The notes beneath the pieces are model-generated. The model ran no database searches, was not told the DNA's origin, and saw nothing but the letters and a program-made list of their open reading frames with translations. Of a stretch of 64,000 bases of DNA, positions 22,022-34,700 are shown one piece after another; the first letter of the stretch is position 1; the number at the start of each line of letters is the position of its first letter. The stretch comes from Caenorhabditis remanei (Eukaryota; Nematoda; Chromadorea; Rhabditida; Rhabditidae). The stretch covers positions 1,178,001-1,242,000 of the forward strand of contig NC_071328.1 in assembly GCF_010183535.1 (NCBI RefSeq). The letters are read 5' to 3'. The translations under genes and the position numbers were made by a program.

Positions 22022-22097
22022 GTAAGGAGATTGTTGCATTAAATTTTTTTTTTTGAAAAATTACCAGTTTTTTAAAAGAATGTATTTATTATGTTCT

Positions 22098-23034
22098 CTA
22101 TACAGATTGAGTTCCAGTAGCAGGGGACGAGAGTTGCGACTTCCGGCTCCTCGGTGTCCCATCACCTCCCAGCGGTGTACTTGACTCTGCGTCTGTTCCC
22201 ATCTGAAAGACGTAACGCCTGGCGGCCTAGAAAACCAAAACTAGTCCCCGTCCCCTATCAATCACTTACCAATTTCTCACTTCTCTCCGATGGGTCTCGC
22301 CGCGAACTCTGGATCCTCTCCGAGAACGCCTCCTCCACGACGTCGTTATCGCCGATTAGTTGACGAATACACAGGAAAATCACAAAAATCGATATTTGGA
22401 TTAGAGCGCATATCGAACAGAACAAGAAGATCATGATGAGCATGAGGGGGAGCAGCACTGGAAAACATAAAAATCGATAATTTGAAAAAAAAAATCATTG
22501 AGGCGTTGCGGTCGCGTCGCGTGCACCTTCAAATTGTAGGTTTAAAAATTTAAATTTTTCAAATTTTCCGCGTTTTTAAACTCCAAAATTAATGTAAAAA
22601 CACTTGGCAACCGCACCATTTCGCAAATATTACATTTATACGGAAAAACACATTTTGAGTGTAATTTCGTGGAGAAAAAGCTATTTTGAGCGATTTTTTC
22701 CATTTGAAACACATTTTCGCACTCTATTACAAGTTCTACATAAATATAAACAAAATCAAAAAACGCAAAAAGACTTCAGCCCAATGCGGGGCTCGAACCC
22801 GCGACAACCAGATTAAGAGTCTGGTGCTCTACCGACTGAGCTAACCGGGCGGCCGAAAGAGACAAGGGTGGAGGGCAGTGATAAACCCTCTCGCTGACGG
22901 CGGCGGCGGCGCGACTCACATTGTCCATCACCCCGCGCCCATTCTTCGTATAAATCCGTCGAGTTTCCAGTCGAATCGTTTGTATTTTTGTCAGGAATCG
23001 AGATAATCGACAACACTCTATCGATTAGTGCCAT
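22098..23034 (-). CDS. Small single-pass membrane protein, 3 exons, 135 residues
   Basis: Exons 22920-23034, 22270-22457 and 22098-22202 join in phase (1, 0). The N-terminal 38 residues are polar and acidic with two possible N-glycosylation sites (NDS, NST). One long hydrophobic helix follows (LMLIMIFLFCSICALIQISI and onward), then a basic/acidic tail with ERIQSSRRDPSERSEK and a Ser/Thr-rich C-terminus. A type III or type I single-span topology is plausible. Minus-strand AATAAA overlaps the sequence just after the stop. It lies 129 bp downstream of the hint-1 stop on the same strand, an operon-like distance. Intron 1 holds the tRNA-Lys gene. I do not recognise the family. Confidence 0.72.
22779..22850 (-). 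tRNA. tRNA-Lys (anticodon CUU), in an intron
   Basis: The 72-nt minus-strand sequence has acceptor GCCCGGT pairing with ATTGGGC (two G-U pairs), D-arm GCTC...GAGC, anticodon stem CCAGA/TCTGG around loop CTCTTAA (anticodon CTT), and T-arm GCGGG-TTCGAGC-CCCGC. A TTTTT terminator lies just 3' on the minus strand. It is in sense orientation in intron 1 of the small membrane-protein gene. Confidence 0.95.
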
Positions 23035-23102
23035 TTTTGAGACGAGAAATGGGAAAAATTGGGGGAAAATGGCAAAAAATGACAAAAAATCGGGGAAAAT
23101 AG

Positions 23103-23108
23103 TTTATT
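23103..23108 (-). terminator. Poly(A) signal of hint-1
   Basis: Minus-strand AATAAA about 56 bp after the hint-1 stop and before the next gene. Confidence 0.65.
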
Positions 23109-23163
23109 GGAGCAATTTTTCACGGAAAATCTGGAAATTTCTGGAAAAAATACGAGAAATGAG

Positions 23164-25463
<2,300 letters not shown>

Positions 25464-25489
25464 TTTTCGCGTGTTTAACCTGAAAAGTG

Positions 25490-25955
25490 GGCGGGGTTTA
25501 GTGTTAAAGGAGGCGTGGTCACACGGCGCCTACAGTAATCCTAACCTAATGGGATTACGGTAGGCAAGAAGGTGGCGGAAAACGGAGGAGCGAGAAAGTG
25601 TAGAAGTCATTCCTGACACTAAAAATGACAAAAAATACGAAAAATTTGAGAGAAAAATCGATAAAATCGACGAAAAATACGTCAAAAATTTGAAAATAAT
25701 TGAAAAAATCAATAAAAATTGGCAAAAATTGCTCAAAATAATACAAATTTTATCCACAAATGTAGGCATCGGGGCGGGGGCGTTTTCAACTACCAATATC
25801 AAAAAGTTAATCAAAAATAATTCGAATGCAAGCGCGCTCCAGCGAAAAAATTCAAATTTTGCAGCGGCAAATTCAAATTTTTGAGTAAAAATTCAAATTT
25901 CTCGGCGAATTTTACAAATTTCGGTGGAGCGCACTTGAATACTCAAAGTAAATGG
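25490..25955. repeat. Long inverted repeat, left member
   Basis: About 450 bp here (from the CCTAACCTAATGGGATTACGG region to the CGCGCTCCAGCG and GAGCGCACTTG region) is repeated in reverse complement at about 33785-34255. It lies just upstream of hint-1. Confidence 0.8.
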
Positions 25956-26576
25956 AATTCCGCGGGGAAAATAGACAAGTTAGAGGCAAATAAGTGGGAA
26001 TGTACTAAGAGAATTAAGAAATTAATATACACAAGAAGACGGTCCGATGAGAAGAAGTTGGGCGGAGCTTATCGGCGTTTTGTCACTGGAAATGTGTAGT
26101 TTGTAGTTTGTGGGCGGGGTTTAGACTCAAAAATAAGTTTTTTCGTGATTTTTAGGTTAAAAATGGCCATTTTTTCACATTTTTAGAAAAATTTGCAATC
26201 TTTTTGGCTGAGAATTCGAAGTTGGTGGCCTAGAAACCCAAAACTCGACCATTATCACGATTTTTGTAAAAATTGGTTTTTTATATCAATTTTTAAGCTG
26301 AAATCGACAAAATCCCTCATCACTGAAAAATGAGAAGTTTTGAGTTTTTTTGACTTAAAATTGATATCAAAATTGTAAAAATCGAGATTTTTTGATTTTC
26401 AAACACAAAAATCTCGCTTTTTCCACATTTCCCCCTCAAAAAACTCCAAAAATTCAATTTTTGAAATAAAAATTCTTGAAAACTGTGGAAAACCTGAATT
26501 TTCATTCCAAAAAACCACTCAAAATCGTTCAAAATTTGTCGAAAACTAGCTGAAAGTGGTTTAAATAGAGATATTG

Positions 26577-26786
26577 ATTTGTCCACGAGGAGTACACAAG
26601 TAATTTTTTGGAGTTCTGGGACATTCTGAAACCATAAAGGCTGAAGATTACTGTCTTAAAAGCCAAAATATCGATTTTAAGAGAAAAGTGATATTTTTGG
26701 CTTTTAAGACTTTAATTTTCATCCTTTTATGGTTTCAGAATGTCCCGACACTCAAAAATTACTTGTGTACTCCTCGTGGACAAATG
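26577..26786. repeat. Palindrome ending in GTCCACGAGGAGTACAC
   Basis: Starts TTGTCCACGAGGAGTACACA and ends TGTGTACTCCTCGTGGACAA, with inner arms TTCTGAAACCATAAAGG / CCTTTTATGGTTTCAGAA and a mirrored GTCTTAAAAGCCAAAA centre. Confidence 0.85.
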
Positions 26787-26822
26787 AAAATCGCTATTTC
26801 AACCAATTTTCAGCCGGTTTTA

Positions 26823-27615
26823 CAAGGGAAGCTTTTAAGTGGGACCTAATGCCAGCAAAAACGACCTATACAGGTCGAAAGAGGATGTTTGAAAACCTAT
26901 AAATTAACTTTCAAAAGTTGCTTACGTGACCTGTAAGTGGCTGAAATCTCGATCTGAAAATTGACCAATTTTACCATTGATTTGATGTATCTCCTACCAC
27001 GTTTGTAAAGACTACGGCAGCAGTATAAAAACGTGTTCGATTGGCGCAGGTGGTTAGAGCCTAGGAGGAGAAAAGTTTTGCCCTGGTTCGACCCCCGCAC
27101 CATTTTTTCTTTTTTTTGTTGATTTTTCCCACTTTTTTCTGTCATTTTTTGGAATCTATCATATAAGTTTTTTGTACCACCACCAACGTGATTCCCTTCT
27201 GAATCCATTTCAAATGATGATTAATGAGAAACTTCTGCCAGTTGACAGATGAAAGTGCTGAAATTTATGATTTATGATAGATTCCAAAAACTCATTGAAA
27301 AAAGTGGGAAAGATCAACAAAAAAAAAAGAAAAAATGGTGCGGGGGTCGAACCAGGGCAAAACTTTTCTCCTCCTAGGCTCTAACCACCTGCGCCAATCG
27401 AACACGTTTTTATACTGCTGCCGTAGTCTTTACAAACGTGGTAGGAGATACAGCAAATCAATGGTAAAAATGGTCAATTTTCAGATCGAGATTTCAGTCA
27501 CTTACACGTCACGTAAGCAACTTTTGAAAGTTTATTTATAGGTTTTCAAACATCCTCTTTCGATCTGTATAGGTCGTTTTCACTGGCATTAGGTCCCACT
27601 TAAAAGGTTCCCTTG
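26823..27615. repeat. 793-bp palindromic element with tRNA-like sequence in both arms
   Basis: Near-perfect inverted arms (26823 to about 27220; about 27270 to 27615) begin CAAGGGAA and end TTCCCTTG, flanked on both sides by TTA. Inside each arm is a tRNA-like GATTGGCGCAGGTGGTTAGAG...CTGGTTCGACCCCC (plus strand about 27036-27104, minus strand about 27335-27403). Open frames here are translations of the repeat. Confidence 0.85.
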
Positions 27616-28703
27616 TTAGACAAATTTTGAACGATTTTGACTGGTTTTCGGTCTGAAAGTTCGGGGTTTCGGCAGTTTTCGGACATTTTGTTCAAAAAAC
27701 TCGATTTTTGAATAATTTTGATCGAAATTTGTGGATTTTAAGCCTAAAAATCCCGATTTATCGTACCATTCATCAAATAATTGTTGGCTCTATTTGGGGT
27801 TTCTCATCTCATGATCGGTGGCCTAGAAACCCAAAAGAGTAAAAGTTCGGCCATAATCACACTTTCAGCATTTTTTGGACTGAAAATTCGCGTTTTTCAC
27901 GTTTTTTCAGGGTTTTTTTGTCGAAAAAACTCGATTTTTTGGTAATTTTGATCGAAAATTGGGGATTTTCAGCTCAAAAAATTCCGGGGTTCAGCTTTTT
28001 CGTCGATTTTCAGACACATTTTGAAAGATTTTGAGTGTTTTTCGGACTGTAAATCCCGGATTTCAGCATTTTCATCCGTACCATTCATCAAATAGCTGTT
28101 AGCTGAAAGCGGTGGCAACCCTAAAAGCTGAAAATTACAGTTCTAAACTTCAAAAAGCGAAAAATTAGTATAAAATTGACATATTTGAGAATTATCAATT
28201 TGTACACCTAAAAATGGTAATATTGATCAAAAATTGGGAATTTTCGGCTCAAAAATCCCAAATTTCCCGTATCACAAATAATTGCTACCTGAATGTGGTT
28301 TTTGGGGATTTTCACTGAAATATCGAAGTCGACAAATTTTGGAGGATTTAGAGGGGTTTTTCGGACAGAAAATTCAGTTTTTTCGCAGGTTTTGGGAATT
28401 TTTATTCAAAAAGTATACTTTTGGGTGATTTTTATCCAAACTATTGGATTTCTGGGCTAAAAACTCGATTTCCAGCTTTCTCGCCGAGTTTCAGACAAGT
28501 TTTTGAGGATTTTGAGTGTTTTTCGAACTGAAATTCCGGTTTTTCAGCTTTTTCAGCCATACCATTCATCAACTAATTGTTGGCTCTATTTCGGGTTTCT
28601 CATATCAAGATCGGTGGCCTAGAAACCCAAAACAGAAAAAGTTCGGCCATAATCACACTTTCAGCATTTTTCGGTCTGAAAGTTCGGGTTTTTCACGTTT
28701 TTT
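27616..28703. other. Spacer between the rde-2-like gene and hint-1, dispersed repeats only
   Basis: Repeated words include ATCCGTACCATTCATCAAATA, GGTGGCCTAGAAACCCAAAA and TTCGGCCATAATCACACTTTC. No exon is supported. Confidence 0.5.
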
Positions 28704-31700
28704 TCAGGGTTTTTTGTCGAAAAACTCGATTTTTTTGGTAATTTTGAGCGGAAAATGATCGAAAAACGGTGATTTTTGGGTCGAAAATCCCGGATTTTCA
28801 GCACTTTCATCCGTACCATTCATCAAATAGCTGTTTGCTGAAAGCGGTGGCAACTCATCGATCCTTCCATTCGTCCACTTTCGACTCGCCTCTCCATTCC
28901 GTCCGATATGCATCTGAACTTTTCCAATCGCTTTTCGATAAGTAACCCACGCGATCAAATCGAATTCCGCCTGAAAATTCGCGTCCAAATGTGGTTCCAA
29001 TCGTTCGGATGGAATCGATACGATCACTCCGTTCGTCGCTTTCAGATAATAGAATGTTTTATCGTCTCCATTCACCAATTCTTCGTCTTTCGGATGATAT
29101 ATTGACACTGTATTCGGTTGAGTCAGAGCAATTCTCACTTTCATCTCAATTAGACCTCCGAAACAACGAACTTTTTGTTGGAAACGAGCGATTTTTTCGA
29201 GAGATTCGGGGGTGGATGGCTTCATTCGGACTGAAAATTGGAAATTTCTTTGAAAATAAGCATTTTTTGACTAAAAAAAGCAGAAAACCCAAGTTTTTAA
29301 CTGAAATTCATAGATTTGGTTTAAAAATGAGGGTTTTTCAGGTTTTCAAGCAATTTTCCAGTGGAAAAGATGGATTTTTCACTGAAAAAGATATTAATGA
29401 GGTAACAACTGCGCTCCACCGAAATGCCTTTGAAAATTGTCTCTTTTTCTCTGCGTCTCTCAATTTCGCACACTATTTTCTTTTGTTTCGGTAGAGCGCG
29501 GTTGTAAGAACCGTTTTCGGCTCAGAAATGAGTATTTTCCAAGTTTTTGAGCAATTATCCAAAGGAAAACGTGGATTTTTCACTGAAAAAGAACATTTTG
29601 CAGTGGGAAATTGCAGATTTCGATTATTAGGGTTTAGGCTTAAAGAGTACTTTCGGCGGACTGAAAATTGGAAATTTCATTTGAAAAAAAAAAACGCATT
29701 TTTTGACTAAAAAAAGCAGAAAATCCAAGTTTTTTACTGAAATTCGTAGATTTTGGTTTAAAAATGAGGGTTTTTTCAGGTTTTTACGCAATTTTAAAAG
29801 GGAAATATCAGTATTTTAACTGGTTATAAAATTTTTTTGATTAAAACGGAAGTTTTTGCCTAAAATTCACAGATTTTGACTTAAAATTGAGGATTTTTAA
29901 GTTTTTGAGCAATTTTATGAGGGAAACGATGGATTTTTCACTGAAAATGAACATTTTGCAGTGGGAAAATGCAGTTTTTGAACTGATTATCACGTTTTTG
30001 GGACTCATTCTTTCTCTGGTGGCCTAGAAATGTAACTTTATAAGAAAACTAGTCCCTGACGGTGTTTCTAGGCCATCATACTGAAAAAAAACCGTTTTCA
30101 GAGAGTTTTTTCGTACAAAAATCGTAAAATTCATAGTTTTTGACCGTTTTTTGACCGCCTTTTCTGGTATTTTCACTCATTCTTTATCTGGTGGCCTAGA
30201 AGTCAGACTTTATGGAAAAACTAGTCCCCGGGGGTATTTCTAGGCCATCAGGCTGAAAAAAGCCATTTTCCGAACTAAAATCAAGTTTTTGAGTAGAAAA
30301 AATCGCAAAAACAATCATTTTCAACGTTTTTGGTCAATTTTTTTTTGTATTCCACTCATCAAATCAAGAATTTAAAAAGAAAAATCATAAAATTCCTAGT
30401 TTTCGGCCGATTTTTTTGGAATTTTTACGAATTCTCTCTCTGGTGGCCTAGAAACCCGCAATTTCGGAAAACTAGTCCCCAGGGGTGTTTCTAGGCCATC
30501 AGATTGTAAAAATGACACACCCGATAAGTTTTCAGACAGTTTTCGCTCTAAAATCAAGTTTTTGAGTAGAAAAATCGTAAAATTAGTGATTTTAGGCCGA
30601 TTTTTCCAGAATTTTCAAACCATTTCAAAAAAAATTGAAAAAAAAACCATTTTCCGCACTAAAATCAAGATTTCGGGTACAAAAACCGTAAAATTCATAG
30701 TTTTTTACCGTTTTTTGGCCGATTTTTCTGGATTTTTCGCTCATTTTCGTGATTTTTTCTGTACTTTTCCCCCCAATTTTCACACTCATTCTGCTCCTCA
30801 CCAGCAATATGTGAATACGGTGCTCTCGGCAACAATTCGTCCTGCGTCTCCATTAAACGTGGCAAAATTTCGAAGAATGCAATCGTGCCGAGTTCAAGGG
30901 ACCGTCCATTGGGGAGTCCCTCGCACTTCTTCTCGTATAATAACACATTTTGAACGTCTCGTTTCGCCGTGTACAGTAGAGCGCATTTGTCGATCTGTTG
31001 GACGACGACACACAGGGCGGATTGTGGCTGAAATTAGAGTCAAATGAGCCGAAATTTCTGAAAATGGGAGAAAAATGACTGAAAATAAGCCAAAAACAGT
31101 GAAAAATGACCTAAAATGAGCTGAAAATGGGCGGAGCTTAGCCACAGGGCATCTGGACACAAAGTCACACAGATAGACCCATAATTTCTGTCGCAATACG
31201 CTGAAAATGAGCCAAAATTGCTGAAAATCAGACAAAAACAGCTGAAATAAAGCCAAAAACCGTGAAAATAACTTAAAATGAACTGAAAATTGTCTAAAAA
31301 TGACGAAAATTAATAGAAAATGGGCGGAGCTTAAGCTTGTTATGCATCTGGCCCATTTTGGATCAATTTTCGTCATTTTCAGACAATTTTCAGCCTATTT
31401 TGGGTCATTTTTCACGGTTTTTGGCTTATTTTCAGCCATTTTTGTCTGATTTTCAGCAATTTTAGCTCATTTTTAACGTATTTGTCGATATTTTGAACGA
31501 CGAGCGTATTGCGACTGAAATTATGGGTCTATCTGTGTGACTTTGCGTCCAGATGTCCTGTATACTTGTGGCTAAGCTCCGCCCATTTTCAGCTCATTTC
31601 CAGTCATTTTTCACTGTTTATGGCTTATTTTCAGTCATTTTTCTCACATTTTCACCCCCAAAACGTTTTTTTTGTCTGTCTCTGTGACTATGTGTCCTGT

Positions 31701-34700
31701 TGTCCACAAAATCCGTCCTGGCTAGGCTCCGCCCATTTTGCTCTGATTTTCCGCCTATTTTCAGCTCATTTTGGGTCATTTTAGGTCATTTTTCACGGTT
31801 TTTAGATCATTTTCAGTCAATTTCGTCTGATTTTTATGAATTTTGTCTCATTTTCAGCCTATTTTCCACCCCGAATCCCGCCTACCGTTTGCCCAGTCAA
31901 CGGTCTCTCATCAATCAACCGTTGATACATCTTTCCAGCGACATCTTTCATGTATTCTTTCGCCGGAATCGTCGCCGTTCCCATCGTTCCTTCAGAATCC
32001 TCGTCGTCTATCTCCTCATCTGAATCTCCAGTGACGTCAACAGTTGGTTGTGGTGGAGGGGGCGGAGCCATTTGAGTGGTGGGCGGAGCCTGCTGTGAAA
32101 TCGACGTGGCACTCATGCTCTCAGTGATTTCTTGGAGCTCAATTTGAGATGGGGCGAGATAAGAGTTGGCAGAGGATGATGGGTGACTGAAAACACAAAA
32201 ATCATAGAAAAAATGGGCGTGGCTTAGCAAAAAATTCGAATAAACGAGATTTTCTGCTCAAAATTGATATTTTTCAAATATTAAAAAGTGGGCGTGGCCT
32301 GTGTGCTAGGCTCCGCCCCCAAATTTAAGAAAATGGGGCGTAGCTGCGCAAGCTCCGCCCATTTTTAAACGAAAATTCCATTTTTTGCTCAAAATCGGTC
32401 TATTTTCGAGTAGTTTCGACCTTTTTTCAATTTTTAAAAAGTGGGCGTGGCCTGTGTGCTAGGCTCCGCCCCCAAATTTAAGAAAATGGGGCGTAGCTGC
32501 GCAAGCTCCGCCCATTTTTAAACGAAAATTCCATTTTTTGCTCAAAATCGGTCTATTTTCGAGTAGTTTCGACCTTTTTTCAATTTTTAAAAAGTGGGCG
32601 TGGTCAGGATGCTAGGCTCCGCCCATTTTCAGAAAATTCCACTTACATTTCCCCGAAATGACCCGCCTCCTCATGAAAAACCGGTTGTTGTGGTGCGCCT
32701 TGTGGTGGATGTGGCCATCCGTCGCCAGTCATAATCTGAAAATTGGGGAGATTTATGGGGAAAAGGGGCGGAGCCTCCTCAGGCCACGCCCACATATTTT
32801 GAATAGGCTCCGCCCACTTCTCACTGAAAAAACGCGGTTTTAACATAAAAATGGGCGGAGCCTGTTTTGGCCACGCCCCCTTTTATAAAAAATACAATTT
32901 TTGATGTCAATGAGAGGCTCCGCCCATTTTTTCTCACTAAAACCGCAATTTTTCAACAAAAAATTGCAAAAATTCTAGTTTCGGAGGGGCGGAGCCTGTT
33001 TTGGCCACGCCCCTTTTTCTGAAATCTAAAATTTTGATACGGATAGAAAGGTGAAGACGTCAGGATTCAGAATCTGTCGACGGAATTCGGAAAAATCTTC
33101 ATTTTTATCGTGAAAAAGTGATTTTTTCGCAATTTTTCCGTTAAAAATCGCTGAAAATTCAATTTTCCTCACCGGAATCAGTGCCGGACAGCAATCCTCC
33201 AAAAATTGAACGTTGAAGTCGATGATTGGATACAATAGCTGAAAATATTGGGACGGGAATTTATAGGAAAAAAGTGGAGTAGGCGGCTGAAAACGTGGCT
33301 CAAAATTTAGAAAATATTCATTTTTCTGGCTGAAAATCGACATTTTTTTCGATTTTTCCAACTTTTTATATGAAAAAATCGTGAAAAATCTTAATTTTCA
33401 GTCTTAAAATCGGGATTTTTTGTGTAAAAACGACCCAGAATCTCCATAAAGCCATGATTTCAGTCACATACTCGACGTTTTCCTGGATTAATGCTTACAG
33501 CATCACAACTGAATTGACGATTCGAATCTTCGTGTACTCTCAGAACCAACCAACCGCCGAGTGATGCTTGCGCCTGGAAAATGAGATTTGTTAGCTGAAA
33601 ATTCAGGTTTTTGAGGTTTAAAACTATTAAAAAAGTGTCATTTTTAGTAAAAATCAACATTTTTGGCGTTTTTGAGCGAAAAATATCGGAAAAACCAAGA
33701 TTTTCTCATTAGAAAATCGAAAAATTGCAGTTTTCCACTATTTTCAAGTGAAAAAAAGTGTGAAAATAGAGTTTTGAGGAGTATGCAAGCGCGCTGCACT
33801 GAAATTTGTAAAATTCGCCGAGAAATTTGAATTTTTACCGAAAAATTTGAATTTTTACTCAAAAATTTGAATTTCCTGCTGCAAAATTTGAATTTTACAC
33901 AAAAATTTGAATTTCCCGCTTCAAATTTTGATTTTTTCGGTGGAGCGCGTTTGCATTCGAATTATTTTTGATTAACTTTTTGATATTGGTAGTTGAAAAC
34001 GCCCCGCCCCGATGCCTATATTTGTGGATAAAATTTGTATTATTTGGAGCAATTTTTGCCAATTTTTATTGATTTTTTCAAATTTTTGACGTATTTTTCG
34101 TCGATTTTATCGATTTTTCTTTCAAATTATTCGTATTTTTGTCATTTTTAGTGTCAGGAATGACTTCTACACTTTCTCGCTCCTCCGTTTTCCGCCACCT
34201 TCTTGCCTACCGTAATCCCATTAGGTTAGGATTACTGTAGGTCGCCGTGTGACCACGCCCACTTTTCAGTTTTTTGGCGTTTTTTTGTGCGAAAAATGTG
34301 GGAAAATCGAGATTTTTCATCAAAAATCGAAACAAACCTCAATTTTCACTATTTTTGGTTGAAAAAAGTGTGAAACGCCTGTTTTTGGACCATTTTTTCG
34401 TTTTTTAAGTCATTTTTAGCCCATTTTCTATAATTTTTCTCCACACAATCAATACCTCGACAATGAAACTGCGTCCATCATAAAACTGATCGGATCCTTT
34501 GATCATTTGAAAATCATCGATTATATGCAAGAATTCAATGTCGTAACTGTGCACATCGAACTTCATCGTTTGGTGATTCGCGTGGATACTGAATCGGGCT
34601 GTTATCTGGAAATTAGAGAAGTGTGTGTGTGTGTGTCGGTTTGTCCGGATGTCCGCGAAGTGCGCTCCACTGAATTTTTTGTGAAAAATTACTTAAAATC

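Noticed and set aside
27036..27104. Functional tRNA call for the tRNA-like sequence in the palindrome
   Set aside because: A and B boxes are present but acceptor and anticodon stems do not pair, and an inverted twin exists in the other arm.
26897..27541. Two frames on opposite strands with the same GSNQGKTFLLLGSNHLRQSN sequence
   Set aside because: They are the two arms of the 793-bp palindrome and contain the tRNA-like sequence, so identity reflects the inverted repeat, not a gene.
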